A DNA stretch of 64,000 bases from Lutjanus erythropterus (Eukaryota; Chordata; Actinopteri; Lutjaniformes; Lutjanidae). This document shows, one piece after another, positions 1 through 13,253 of this stretch. Both the position numbers and the translations under genes were made by a program. The number at the start of each line of letters is the position of its first letter. Positions within the stretch are counted from its first letter, which is position 1. The notes beneath the pieces were generated by a model that was not told the DNA's origin, ran no database searches, and worked only from the letters and a program-made list of their open reading frames with translations. Location of the stretch: NCBI GenBank assembly GCA_020091685.1, contig CM034611.1, forward strand, positions 11,863,132-11,927,131. The letters run 5' to 3'.

Positions 1-1270
<1,270 letters not shown>

Positions 1271-4200
1271 CTTTGTTCACTGTTGTTTGTATATATGCAG
1301 AAATAGATGCTGTGTCTGGATTCCTCACACCGCAAAAAATACATTTCACAGATACTTGAAAGTAAAAGAGAATTTCATGCAAATTAGATTTATTAGAGAT
1401 GTGTCTGGCTACCACTGATAACACCTACTGTCATTCTGTGTACATTTTACAGCATAATCTGTTAAGTATTAGTTATGTAAAATACGTACATATATTTTAG
1501 CAGTATGGCTCAAGATGATAAGACAAGACAATAAAATCAGAATAAGATTAATCCCACAAAGTGGAAATGGGGAAATTGGATATAATAATTACAGAAGCAT
1601 CAATCAAAACATTTAGTTAACAGTGAACAATAAATAAGTAAAAGGTAGGATATACACAATAGAGAATAAAACAATAAGGACAATACAACCAAGAAAAAGA
1701 CTCAGCAGTTGAGTTAACACTAACACACTAAAAAGTAATGTGGGGAAACTATTGCCACCACTTAATTAAATGTAAAGCTGCAAGATAAAAAAAAATTAAT
1801 TGATTGATTTGGATAAACCTTTAAAGTTGTGACTCATTACTTTAATGTGTTGACATAAACTAAAGTTGTGGTAACTCAATTAAATTAGCTTGATAGTTTA
1901 ATTTTTCTCTGACTTAAATATCTTTTAATGTAAAAAAAAAAATATATGAGTAGTCAACTTAAAAACTTGTGTTTATGATAGAAATTATTAAGTGGTAATT
2001 AAAAATTACCTTTCATTGTAGAGGATAAACTAATTCCCAGAACTCAGTGCAGTTATGTGGTTGAATTTAATTTAATGATGCAAAATATTGCATGTTGTTG
2101 TTGTTGTTTTGTTTTTGATTGAGCCAAAACACAGTTTGTAATGAATTGATATTGCACCAGAGTGAAATATTGTATGTAGTATGGTGCACAGACTCATACA
2201 AAAATAATCCCTCTCAGTCTTTACCCACAACCAACCAGAAGTGTGTGGCAGCACATGCATCTGCAGAGACCCCACCCTCTGACTGTACCGTCTTATTTTG
2301 TCAATATCTTGTTGTGCTCGAGACGCTTTACCAAATTAAAACGCTGGTGTTTGACCTCCTGGGAATGAGACTCAATCAACCATCTTTCTAGTGCTTTTAC
2401 AAACAGCAACTGATAAATCCCATTTATTCCATCTTTAATATGTCATTCACTTTATCTGTTTTGTTTTGTGAAAAAGAAATCCTGCCTATGGTCTGTGCAG
2501 GATTGTGTGTGTGCCTCTGTTTAGTGGACGCACTACCTCCTGCATTAACGTGAGCATGTCTGTGTAATTGATGCATTTGGACATGCATGGGTGAAATTTT
2601 ATTGCATACAGATAATGGAGAAAGTGGCAGAGAGATATATCCGGGTCTGTATATAGTCAGTGGCAGACTGTGAGGGAACACATATGGGAGATAGACACAG
2701 CTGTCCCGGTGGCTCTGACAGTCATACCCACGCAAATCACAGAGCAGCAAACATCTATGCAAATAATAAAAGAAATGGAGAAACTGATATTAGAGAAAGC
2801 AAAGAAACTGTACAGTTTGCGATATTTTACATTTGAGTACATTTCCTCCCAGTAAAGATGGTTGAAATTTTGAATAAATAATGTGAATAAAATGGTTTAA
2901 TGTGAAGTAAAATTAGTCTTTAATACAACACAGGGACTTAGACTGTGCCTTACACACTGGGAGGCAATGGAGCAATATAATCAAAATTCAAAAGGAAAAT
3001 TGAATGAAATCAGCTGAGTGTAATAGGCCTTTTTCACTGCAGACATTTTGACTTGTCATAATAAAAGCACAGATGCTACTAATGACATTATCAATGGCTC
3101 TGTTCTATTCAAGCGTCCCAGTAAGCATGACAGAGTGATAGCAGGCGGGCCAGTATGCACAATAACAGGACCCTGAAACGGATCAATAATTTCATTATTA
3201 ACACCTGTGCTTTTCTTGCTGTTGACATGTCTAAATGTTTTTCTGTGGAAAAGTCATTTGAATGAAACAGCAGCTCAGAAAATCAGCAGTTCAAAATAGG
3301 AATAAGAATCCAAATTTCCCTAGAAATGTCTTAAAACAACAAGTAACGTGAAATTAGAATTATTTTACAGGCTGTTGCCAAATCCTACATGCAGGCTACT
3401 ATACTGTGAGATTGCATGCATGTACATAAGACAGACATAGACTCTTTAGGTGAACACTAAAATTTTGTTTGGTAACTCTCAGAGAGCAGCGATGATTGTA
3501 AGCAAGATAAAGGATAAAAACACAAATAACAGGATAAAAGCAGAAACGAGAGGATAAAAAACAAGAACAAGTGGGTAAAAACAAGAATAAAAGGATAAAA
3601 CAAGAAAAATAATACATAAAATACAACACATAACAAATAAAGCCACTTCGATGAGGCACTGAAAGGAAGAAATAACTTTGCAATGCAATAAAAACAATAC
3701 ATAGCAATATTCTGTTCTATTTTTTTAAATTAATTGCTCACTCTGTTGCTCTCTAGGGCAATGCAGTGTCTCATCCACCTGATAAAGCACACACATAATA
3801 TTATAAATCCAGGGGGGAAAAAAAGCCCAAAATAGTGCATGGAGTCAAACTTGGACCCTCATAATTAACATTCATAGAGGAGCTGTTAAATTTTATGAGG
3901 ATTTTAAAATAAGCGTCTCCCCATCCACTCCATTTCTGAGCAATTATACTTAGGAGTGGAGAAAAGGGCCCAGTAGCTGCACTTTATTATCCATCAATAC
4001 AGCATCCCAGAACAGCCCTTAGTTAATCAACTGAACTAAATTAGAAAGGGAAAAAGAAACATAGCACACAATGCAGGTGGGAGACTGTTATTTGGTGCTA
4101 GATACAGGAATAACACTGTGTCATACTATTAGATTTTCAGTAAGTACTCCCAAACTGAAGAAGACAAGGAAAAGAAGATGCTTAAATTACATTTATGACT

Positions 4201-5135
4201 AATTTTAGGTGCCTAGGTCTTTTATTCTGCCCAGTTAACAGTTTTATCACTTGTTCAGTGAGCTTAAATGATGACAAAATAGATCATTTATATATATGAC
4301 CAATAAATTATTCAGTGATATAAAGCAAATCTATTGTTATGTCAATAATTTTTTTAGGACAAAGGAGAGAAAAGTCTGTTTCTTTGTCTGCACTGGGAAC
4401 ATCATGCTCCAGCAGGGGGCAGTCTGCACAAAGGTTTTGTGCCGTAAACAGCCGCATTGGATGAGGACTATAAAATGAGTGGAATAGAAATTCAGCGGCA
4501 CACACTTTACAGTGCATGAAGAGTAATAATTCACTGTATAGTCTGATAATCCAGCCCATATTTAAGCTTAATCAAAAGCACTTACAGTACACATAGCTTT
4601 ACTTGATCTGTGTAGACGTCTTCTTAGGAAAAAAAACACGGATTTACTCTTGTATTTTTATGCTGGTTAGGACCATATGCAAACAGAGCTATTACAGCTA
4701 AATAGTAAAAGAAGATTTTGGTGATACAAGATATATAAAATAAGTACAATAAGGTCACCATACAATCACCAATCAGTACCATAAAATCACAGAATCTCAA
4801 TCTGGACATTACATTGCAGAGAGATTTCTCATCAGAGGTCACAGAGGTCCCACGACCCCTTTCACTCAATCTTTTGTGCCGTTCAGTTGTGCAGGGCTAT
4901 AATCCCAAACTGGCAAGCCTCTTAGGAAAGATGATTTTCAATCTGCAGAGCATGTGGTTTCCTCTGTTCGAACACATGGCCTTACAGCTTCCCAGGACTT
5001 GTCAGTTCCTGGGGAACAGCTGTCAGATGTCACAATTCAGCTGATTCCACATGAGAGGTCTGTCAGTCACTGTTGCTGACTGGTTCCAATACAGTCAATA
5101 GAAAAAAAAATACACAGCAATGTTCTATTAGACTA
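1271..5135. other. trpc1-chst2 intergenic region, left part
   Basis: This AT-rich stretch lies between the two divergent promoters and I see no gene in it. Around 1520-1600 there is a weak match, in reverse orientation, to the fish LINE-tail motif of the type 'tttattgatcccac...gggaaatt'. A 20-bp minisatellite lies at 3511-3610 (listed separately). The remainder shows no repeat or conserved motif that I can name. Confidence 0.5.
3511..3610. repeat. 20-bp minisatellite, five copies
   Basis: Five head-to-tail units of exactly 20 bp follow the pattern aggataaaaacaagaa + 4 nt, starting at 3511, 3531, 3551, 3571 and 3591. The units are diverged from each other, so the array is not recent. Open frames read on the opposite strand here are low-complexity by-products of the repeat. 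Confidence 0.8.
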
Positions 5136-5288
5136 CAGCTGCACAATTAATCGAAATATTATTGAAATCTAAATATGGTTAAGTGCAATATTCACATATG
5201 AAATGACACTAATCATGAATCATGTGGCAATCGCAATATATGTCAAAATAATTGTAGTATGATTTTTCACTATATCATGCAACATTAA
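5136..5288. mobile_element. hAT-type MITE with GCTGCAC ends
   Basis: The left end reads agctgcacaattaatcg and the right end atcatgcaac, a decayed inverted copy. The interior has the characteristic 'caatcgcaatatatgtcaaaataattg' type segment. The same family occurs at about 10070-10245. Such GCTGCACGAT-ended short elements are usual non-autonomous hAT relatives in fish. This copy is diverged and non-coding. Confidence 0.6.
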
Positions 5289-5564
5289 TTTAGACCTCTT
5301 GTTATACTTTGTTTCCCAGTGGTTCTCTAACAGGGACAGATTTTGCTTCAATCCTTGTATAGGGCTGTAGTTTTAATTAATAATAGGATTTTTCCTTTAG
5401 GGCATGAGGAGCTGTGTTTTTATAATAGATCTGGGCTACCCTCTTGAGGTTTTAGCGGGAAAAACAAATACATTTAATTTGAAATATTGATTCCTCTCTG
5501 TAGCCATGCACTACACAAAGACATATACAATAGGGATGTAAAGACAGGACGCTTAATACGATGA

Positions 5565-6545
5565 CTCTTACAAAAAGTGTACATTATTTATTAGTTAATT
5601 CAACAATAAGCATCAACTAACATCTAATTAACAGTTAAGTAATGAGTCTAATAATCATTTACTAATGGTGCTCATGTTAACTAAGGTATTCATTTAGATT
5701 ATTTGTTTGTACAAATGCTACTAACATTAGTTAATAAAATAATAATCATAGCTGTTAACAAACACGTTTTCAATTTTACAGTAAGAATCACAAAGAGAAT
5801 TAATTAATGGTCAACTATGGTTCAGTGATAGTTATATAACAGACACAATATTTTATAGTTTAGGCTATAAGTTAATGAATGTCTGCATGAAGATAAAGGA
5901 ACAAGCAGCCATGGAGTGTGTTCACTGAATTATTCCACCTTTGCCAAAGATAAGTCATGTTAGTTTGACAATCATTGCCCTTAAAAAAAACACTGATTTA
6001 AAAAAATTAAAAAAACAAAACTGTTTTCTCTGAACTTCACAACATACATGCTAAAGCATTAATCTACTGTTCTTTATCAACCATATACTATTATATTATT
6101 ATATTTTAATTAGTACCTTAGCTACATAAACCACATTAGAAGACACATTAGTTAACAGTAAATTAATGCTTATTATTGTACAAATTAACGGTTAGTTGAT
6201 GCTTATTACTGTATTAACTAATATTACTTGATATACCTTTACTGTAAAGTAGTACTCTAACATATAAAACCCTTAATAAATGTCTACATGTTATTTAACA
6301 GTAAATTAATGCTTATTATCATATTTATTAACTAAATTGTAAAGTTACCACTATTAATAAGTAACTGAACTAGCATATAAATCCCTGGTAAATGTTAGTT
6401 AACAGTAAATTACCTTATTATTGTATTAACTAATATTACATAATATGCCCTTATTGTAAATGTTACCTTAATATATAAAACCTTAATAAATGTTATTATT
6501 GTATCAACTAACATTACTTAATATACTCTTACTGAAAGTGCTACC
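5565..6545. repeat. AT-rich array of repeated 'gttaacagtaaattaatgct' units in both orientations
   Basis: Segments such as ttagttaacagtaaattaatg, cttattattgtattaacta and atattacttaatatac recur at about 6140-6250, 6290-6345, 6395-6470 and 6485-6550. Related inverted copies lie at 5585-5780. The unit is roughly 100-130 bp and irregular. It looks like an internally duplicated non-autonomous DNA element or a satellite-like expansion. It ends about 300 bp before the chst2 promoter. Confidence 0.6.
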
Positions 6546-6839
6546 CTTGTTAGAAAGTTAAAATCAGATGAATTTTAACAAAAGACAGTGTTAAAAGACA
6601 ATGGGGGGGTGGATGAGATGTGGCGTTTATAAAGAGAACCGTCACACTCCTGTTCAACACACGCACCTTTTACAGTGTGCAGCTGTGTGTGTTAAAAAGC
6701 AGGGTGGAGCGTGGTAACAGGGATGCAGATAGTGAGGTAGACTTCTCTGAAACATAACAACAGCATCATTTCTCACAGTCAGTCTACCATTGCTGCTGCT
6801 GCGATCTGTGGGAGCCAGAATCGAGCCTGCACGGAGACA

Positions 6840-7140
6840 GACGCGCGGCTCGTCCAATGGCGCAGCTCGGTGACGCACGACGCCACGGCGCTGGCCAATG
6901 CGGTCCCCGTGTGGGCGGGCCTTTCCCCCCTTGTATTCTGATTGAATCCGTCCAGTTTGTATTAGTTGGACGAGCAGGGGAGCAGGAAGAACCGGGGAAA
7001 ATCTTTCACCGAACGGCTCTGACTGTGGATACTGTGCGTTCGCCGCTGCGTTATTATGGCAGATGCGGATTGATACGAGCTGCAGCGGCGGGTTTATTGT
7101 GTGCGGTGCATGAATCTCGCCAGGATGCATGAGATGATAA
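6840..7140 (+). promoter_or_regulatory. chst2: chst2 promoter / 5' UTR, CpG-rich
   Basis: An abrupt GC- and CpG-rich block in AT-rich surroundings precedes chst2. It contains two CCAAT boxes (6854-6858 and 6895-6899, both followed by G), a GC box gggcgggc (6913-6920) and a CRE-like gtgacgcac. No TATA box is evident. CCAAT and GC boxes with these spacings suggest initiation around 6940-7020, making a 5' UTR of roughly 450-550 nt if unspliced. A splice acceptor-like ttcccag (7390-7396) leaves open a 5' UTR intron. Human CHST2 coding sequence is intronless. Confidence 0.65.
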
Positions 7141-7488
7141 CTGCGCAAGGATGCCTCCGCTGCTGAACATGGACAAACAGGGCGTCTGTTACAATGATGA
7201 AGGCTCCTTCTTCCTTTTTGTTTTGAACACGGGCCACCCACAGAATCACTGCAGCAACTTAAACGTTCCTCTCATCCGTCGCTCCTATGAAGAACATTGC
7301 GCAGTGCAGTGAAAACGGGCTTTCGTGTTGTGGATGTCGAATTGCTGGTGACTATATTACCTAATAAGCTGATATCAACTGGGTATCAGTTCCCAGTATA
7401 GGCTGCATACATTCTCCAGTGCGTGTTGGGGCACAGTCAATGTAAGGAGCTTTGTCAAGTGGTGAGAGCCACTCTCCAAAGGGTACAG

Positions 7489-8886
7489 ATGAGAGGCAAA
7501 CAATATCATCAACCACTGAAGTTGACAGCGCCTTGGGAGAAGGATGCTGGCTTTGGGAGGAAGCTTAAAACCTACAGGAATCATACCAAGATAATAGCAC
7601 AGCCTGGGATCGTGATGAAAGTCCTCCGCAGGAAGAGGATTGTCTTATTTATGGCCTATTTCTTGCTGCTGGTGCTCACTATGCTTAACTTGGCTAATTA
7701 TAAATGGACTAAAGAGCCCCAGCAGTGCAACCACCAGATGAGGAGCACCACTTATCAGAGCAGGTCTGACATTCGCTTCCTGTACAGGCCCTCTCTGGCC
7801 AAAAAGAGACAGCTCATCTACGTCCTGACAACCTGGAGGTCAGGCTCGTCCTTTTTCGGGGAGCTTTTTAACCAAAATCCTGAAGTGTTCTTCTTGTACG
7901 AGCCAATGTGGCACATCTGGCAGAAACTGTACCCAGGTGATGCGGTGTCTTTACAAGGAGCAGCCAGGGACATGCTTAGCTCCTTGTACCGCTGTGATCT
8001 GTCTGTTTTCCAACTTTACAACAGCCCTGGGGGCAAGAACTTTACGTCCCTGGGACTATTTGGGGCCACCCTCAATAAAGTGGTGTGTTCCTATCCTCTC
8101 TGCTCAGCCTACAGGAAGGAGGTGGTGGGGATGGTGGATGATAAGGTGTGTAAAAAGTGTCCCCCTCAGAGCCTTAGACTGTTGGAGGAGGAGTGCCTCA
8201 AATATAACACCATAGTCATTAAAGGGGTGCGCATTTTGGACGTTAACGTGTTGGCCCCGCTCATGGAGGATCCATCGTTGGATTTGAAGGTGATACACCT
8301 GGTCCGAGACCCACGTGCGGTGGCCAACTCCAGGATCAAATCCAGACATGGTCTGATCAGGGAGAATTTACAGGTGGTCCGCAGCAGGGACCCTAAACTT
8401 CGCCGGATACCTTTCGTGGATCCCGGTCACAAAGCCAACAAGAAGGATGGCTCAGACTACCACTCCATCGGAGCCATGGAGGTGATCTGTGACCGCACCT
8501 CCAGGACTATAAGGACCGCCTTAAACCCACCCAGCTGGCTGAAGGGGAAGTACATGGCCGTGCGGTACGAGGACCTGGTGGAGAACCCGGTCAAGACCTT
8601 GCGGAACATCTACCGCTTCGCCAACCTCACCACCAACCACGACATCGAGTCATTCGCGCTGAACATGACCAGTGGCTCCAGCTCCTCCTCCAAGCCATTC
8701 ATAGTGTCGTCTAGGAACGCCACACAAGCTGCTAGTGCATGGAGAACAGTGCTCAGCATCCAACAGATCAAACAAGTGGAGGACTACTGCCACCACGCCA
8801 TGTCCGTTCTAGGGTACGAAAGGGTCAGAACGGCCGGGGAGGCCAAGGACCTGAGCAAATCACTACTGACACACTCCAAACTGTGA
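7489..8886 (+). CDS. chst2: Carbohydrate sulfotransferase 2 (GlcNAc 6-O-sulfotransferase 1)
   Basis: This is a complete single-exon gene of 465 codons. The product transfers sulfate from PAPS to C6 of GlcNAc on N- and O-glycans, keratan sulfate and selectin ligands in the Golgi. It is a type II membrane protein. Residues 43-70 carry MKVLRRKR and then the membrane anchor, ending LVLTMLNLANYKW, nearly as in human CHST2. The PAPS 5'-phosphosulfate loop is TTWRSGSSFFGELFNQNPE (RSGSS at 117-121). The 3'-phosphate site is HLVRDPRAVANSR (RDPRA at 273-277). RYEDL is at 359-363. N-glycosylation sequons are at N184, N379, N392 and N410. The long Gly/Ala/Pro-rich stem of human CHST2 (530 aa) is much shorter here. 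The frame is also open upstream to a GTG at 7423, which is not a credible start. The ATG at 7489 has a weak context; a second in-frame ATG at 7615 (Met43, G at -3) matches the internal Met of human CHST2, so a 423-aa form is possible. Teleost a/b paralogue not decided. Confidence 0.97.
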   Translation: MRGKQYHQPLKLTAPWEKDAGFGRKLKTYRNHTKIIAQPGIVMKVLRRKRIVLFMAYFLLLVLTMLNLANYKWTKEPQQCNHQMRSTTYQSRSDIRFLYRPSLAKKRQLIYVLTTWRSGSSFFGELFNQNPEVFFLYEPMWHIWQKLYPGDAVSLQGAARDMLSSLYRCDLSVFQLYNSPGGKNFTSLGLFGATLNKVVCSYPLCSAYRKEVVGMVDDKVCKKCPPQSLRLLEEECLKYNTIVIKGVRILDVNVLAPLMEDPSLDLKVIHLVRDPRAVANSRIKSRHGLIRENLQVVRSRDPKLRRIPFVDPGHKANKKDGSDYHSIGAMEVICDRTSRTIRTALNPPSWLKGKYMAVRYEDLVENPVKTLRNIYRFANLTTNHDIESFALNMTSGSSSSSKPFIVSSRNATQAASAWRTVLSIQQIKQVEDYCHHAMSVLGYERVRTAGEAKDLSKSLLTHSKL

Positions 8887-9403
8887 AAACTCACCACCAA
8901 AGACCTTTTAATTTAATGTTCATTCTGCATCGAGTGCCGTTTCCTCTTCTTGTGGAATTAAAGCTTTACTTTAAATCAGTGTTCGAGGAGCTCCACTGGC
9001 CACATTTGGAATGTATCATGTTTCCCTCGGTTGAATTGCAGTGGTATTTGAAGGGACCACTCCTTTTATACTGGAATATTGGATGTGTTTGACGATGCAA
9101 AGGCCTACGAACAGTGACTTAATTAGTGAAGCTGCAACAACGAGAAGAAAAAAAAAAACAACAACCACTGTATAATTCATGTATCTTGTTATGATGACAC
9201 TTCAAAGTGGATGTTTTGGGGTTATTTTTGAATGTTCAAAACCTTACAAGAAATCTGTTTTTTCAGTCTCCATACTGTCTGTAAAAGTGAAAATAGTGGA
9301 TGAAAGAAAAACAAAAAAATAACAAAGAACATCTGGTTTAAAAAAAATCTCATTGCTAATGTTTATTTGTCAGATCTGGTTGAAGTCAGAGACAATCAAT
9401 AAA
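8887..9403 (+). other. chst2: chst2 3' UTR
   Basis: The stretch runs from the stop codon to the best poly(A) signal. It holds ATTAAA at 8957-8962 as a possible early signal, A-rich stretches near 9148 and 9310, and a canonical AATAAA at 9398-9403. The strong chst2 homology ends at the stop, and no other gene is seen. Confidence 0.6.
9398..9403 (+). promoter_or_regulatory. chst2: chst2 poly(A) signal AATAAA
   Basis: Canonical AATAAA about 510 nt after the stop, followed by a GT-rich segment (ttggtttgttgacgtg, then gtagaggtgtgatgag) that suits a downstream cleavage-stimulation element. Confidence 0.6.
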
Positions 9404-9883
9404 TTGGTTTGTTGACGTGCCATAGGTAGAGGTGTGATGAGTAGGCTACATCAGAAGTAGCAGTAGTGCTATTTCTTGATTAAAAACAAAAGGATGTTTT
9501 GATTTTTGTCACCAAATCCTCGTAGGATGATGATGATATAATGCACTGTGTGGACAATGTCATGGCTCTGGAGCTGGAAAGTGTCTCTCAGTGTCGGTGT
9601 AAGCAGTCTGTTCTACCATTTCAAATGTTTACAATTGCTTGCTCTTATAAAAACACATGATCTGGGAATATTGCATTGAGTAAAGTTCACAGTTAACAAG
9701 AAAAAGTTGATGCATCTGTGTTGCTGTACATGCAGAAATCATGATCAAAAACACAAGCGCTAGAACAGTGGTTCTCAAAGTCTGGTGCATGAAGCAAAGT
9801 TCCCTTAAAAATGTGAATAAAATAAAATCCAATACAGCGAGCCACTGGATTTAATCAATATTGTAATAACAAAAACTATACTA

Positions 9884-10419
9884 TTAAAGTTTCAGTGTGT
9901 ATGATTGTCAGAATATGTCAGAAATGCAATCGTCACTTTGTTTTCATTAGTATATAATCACCTGAAAACAACAGTTGTTGTGTTTTGTTACCTTTAAATG
10001 AGCTGTAATATGTACAGAGGGTGTGGGTTCTTTTCCACAGTCTGCCATGTTGCACCACTGTGTTTGTACTAAAGCTGCACAGTTAATCAGAATATTGAAA
10101 TTGCAATATAGCCGAGGGCAATATCCAAATTTTCAGCGACAATGAAACTTGTTATGCAAAGTATCATTCACACTAATCCTATTGCAATTGCAATATCTGT
10201 CAAAATAATTGCGTATGTTTTTTTCACCATCTCGTGCAGCCCTAGTTTTTACTGTAGGCCAGGATGGACAAAGCACACACTGGCTTTAGACCTGGCCTTT
10301 TGCTTTTTGTGCAAATATCGTGGCCACAATAGGTTCTCCTACATGATTGGATAGTTAGAGTGTGATGACATGTTCGCACTCTGTACCGTGCCACTAAATT
10401 CTACACACTGATCCTTTAA
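9884..10419 (-). mobile_element. TTAA-flanked non-autonomous DNA transposon (family T1), with a hAT MITE inside
   Basis: This is a complete element on the minus strand between TTAA duplications at 9884-9887 and 10416-10419. Read on the minus strand it starts aggatcagtgtgtagaattt and ends near acacactgaaact, giving short inverted ends around CAGTGTG. The subterminal segment 'ttcattagtatataatcacctga' marks the family, also seen at 34350, 59521, 61358 and 25686. A GCTGCAC-type hAT element sits inside at about 10070-10245. The TTAA target site and AGG-type terminus fit Kolobok better than piggyBac, whose ends are CCY-type. No coding capacity. Confidence 0.75.
10070..10245. mobile_element. hAT-type MITE nested in a TTAA element
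   Basis: Ends are aaagctgcacagttaatc and, inverted, tagggctgcacgagatgg. Likely 8-bp target duplications tttgtact and tttttact (one mismatch) flank it. It interrupts the TTAA element at 9888-10415, so it is the younger of the two. Confidence 0.65.
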
Positions 10420-13253
10420 TATGTATTTCATATCAGGGTTTTGTAATGATTTTGACCTTTATATGTATGAGATATTTCAAGACATACCTTAGTTCAGTGC
10501 ATAATGCACCCCTGTGCCTTCCCTCACCATTTGAGAACCATTGTGCTGGAGTAATGCCCCTCATTTGTTGCTATTGCTACACAACTTAAAGCTACCCCGT
10601 GGAATTTTTGCACAGGTGTTTCACGCCAAAACACATCTGTATCTTTGAGGTCTAGCGAACATGTTGAATGACATCCCCTACTCATGAAGTTGCAAAGGAA
10701 ACCTATATTGTGTACTTCCTGGCAGTTTGCGTCCTTCCTGCCTATGATGGTGCATTGACATGTTTTTTGGTGCTTTACAGCTACCTGCAGATCATGGATG
10801 AACAATTAATCAACATTTTCTAAGTATGGCCTTGTGCAAGGAGGTGCAATATTAGATAAAATGTGTGTCAAGTTACCATTTTAAATTAAATATTGTCGAG
10901 GTGCAGAGATGTCCTGGCTTGCAGACTTGAGAAAACATCTTTGATACAGAAATTACTACATAATCATTTTAATATGTTTGCAACATTGCAATGAAAATTT
11001 GAATAATGATGTAAACTTGTAATTTCCTCTCATACTGCAAATCATATCGCAATTACAGTGTCAGTCACAGTAATCACAAATAGATTTTTTTAATTATTCA
11101 GCTCTACTGTAGATCAGTGGAACAGTGTGAAATCAGTGGCAGAAATGTTCATCTCATCATTTGCATGCGAAAAACATCGCTCGGTAAGTCGTGAGTCGTG
11201 GTCAAAAACTCCACAGGGTACTTTTAAGTTTGTGTCATAATAATGTTATTCATTATAATCTGACATTTTGTCTTTATTAGTTGGTGGAAGTAGTACAGTC
11301 ACTTGAGAACAACCTCAGAGTAAAGGCTCAAAAAGGGAGATACACTAATATTAAACTGCTTGAATACAAAGATAAAGGGACACCACATGAAAACTAAAAC
11401 AAAACTGATTTTCTTCTAACTCAATCCAGACTTTGATGTGATGTGATGTGAAGGTTCACTGCTGTAAAACAGCTCACTTAGATTTGGTTTTGTGTTGCTC
11501 AAAGTGCCAAAAAATTACACTTGAAAAGCTCAACAGGGAGTGTTTTTTTTCCCCTCTCTCCTCAACAAGGCTACACAAAAAAGTTGTAAGACCTTGTCGT
11601 GAGCAGTTTGTTCTTCCTGCACAGAGTTAGATGCTGTAGCTGGTGGGCGTACGGCAGCGAGTAGATTACAGTGATTGAAAAAAAGGTTTGTGGTTCATTG
11701 GAAGGAACTGTCACATGCGGAGTTGCCTTTGAGTTTTCAAATGTCAAGGTCTCATCTTTTCATACTTTGAGCATCACAAATGCATTAGAGTGCCATGTGT
11801 TCGGGGGACTTATTATGCAGATAATGGCTCCAAATCTCAGCAATTCACACCAAAAATAGTAACAGGGTTTTTACAAGGGCCACAATGATTATATTCCTTA
11901 TCGAGTAAACTGTCAGTTATTTTCTCAATTAATCAGTTAGTTGTTTGGTCTATAAAATGTCAGAAAATGGTTTCCCAGAATCCAAGATGATCCCCTCAAA
12001 TGTTTTGTTTTGCCCACAACCCAAAGATATTCAGTTTGTTGTCATAAATGAGTATAGAAACCAGAAAATATTCCCAGCTGAAAAGCTGAAATCAGAGATT
12101 TTTTTTTCTGAAAAAATACCTGAATTGATGATCAAGATAGCTGGCAATTAAGTTAATACTTTGTTAATTGTTGCAGCTCTAGTTCTTGAAAGTCTTGAAA
12201 GTTTGGAAAATGCTTAATTTTTAAAAGTTAGTGTTTCAAGGTTAGGAATGTAGTAGAATTTGAATACAGTCATTGAAAAGTGCTTTTTAACATAAGTTTA
12301 TGTACCAAAACCAGAAGTAATTTAAAAGTGGAAATATTCCCTGGTGTTGAAATTAGCAAGCAAGACTCCAGTTTAACATAAACAGCTGGTAAGAAAAAAA
12401 ACCAAAACAACTAAAGTAACAATATACATCGATTTCTGTGCCTACAAAGGAATTCTGTAAATGTTATTTTTCACAGTTGCATTTACAGTAACAATTTAGA
12501 TGTGGTGATAAAGGCTTTCACAGTCTGGAGATATTTGATTTAAGCACAAAGGTTCGAAGTGCTTTTACTCTTAATAAGCAGTATGAGTTTTGTAAGATTG
12601 TGCTGTTAAGTCTCTTTTGCTGAGAACAAAACTCATTTCGAACATCAGCGCAAGCAAAGCAGAATATATTGTATTGTATATGCAGCAATTGAAACCAGAA
12701 ACAGAGGAGCATTCCATAGATGCAGCCATGCATTCACAGCGTAAAAACAGGCCTAACTTCAAGGACAATGGCTTTATTAATATGAGAGAAACAGTCTGCA
12801 TGTTCACAAAGCCTGACCTTCACACACTGGATTTGTGCAAGTACACAACACCTAGTGCTTCTCACACAGGGAGAAGGGGCCCTGAGATTTATAATGATGC
12901 ACTCGGAAAAGTGCAATCTATAAAGAAGTCTCACTTGCTGATCGTCTCTTTTTCCAAACGCTGTTAATGTACTTAAGCATTCGGAGGTATTTGAGCTCGC
13001 CGCCACAGAATGATAAGCGAGACGTGGAGGGAGACGAGGGGGGCAATAAATTTAGCTGGGATACATTTTGAATGAGTTAAAAGGATTGCAGACGAAAACA
13101 GTGCAATAAAAGTTTAATACGGATTTGGGGAAGAGCAAAGCAAAGTTGGCACAAAAATACCAACTCAGCTGATTAAAGGAAATACCGTAGATTTCAATCA
13201 CAGCGGATACTTGTGAGCATGTGAAACACAGGCATGATGTAAACAAGAAGCTC
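10420..13253. other. chst2-slc9a9 intergenic region
   Basis: This is the tail-to-tail interval between the two genes. I see no coding exon. It holds interspersed repeat pieces: a 'ttaaagctaccccgtggaat' type fragment near 10585, a reverse GCTGCAC-type fragment near 10985-11107, and the repeat at 11880-12182. Short open frames here (for example at 12617-12967) show no recognisable product. Confidence 0.5.
11880..12182 (+). repeat. Interspersed repeat with a GTTGCAGCTCTA end
   Basis: The segment from 'cacaatgattatattcctta' through 'ttggtctataaaatgtcag' and 'agatattcagtttgttgtca' to 'aattgttgcagctcta' is a widely dispersed percomorph repeat, whose usual form starts AGAGCTGCAACGATTA. This copy is non-coding and moderately diverged. 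The superfamily assignment is uncertain. Confidence 0.6.

Noticed and set aside
3399-3707. Overlapping minus-strand frames rich in Phe, Leu and Cys
   Set aside because: They read through the 20-bp minisatellite and AT-rich DNA.
7423-7488. Upstream extension of chst2 from a GTG codon
   Set aside because: The frame is open but the codon is GTG, not ATG. A vertebrate gene would start at the ATG at 7489 or 7615.
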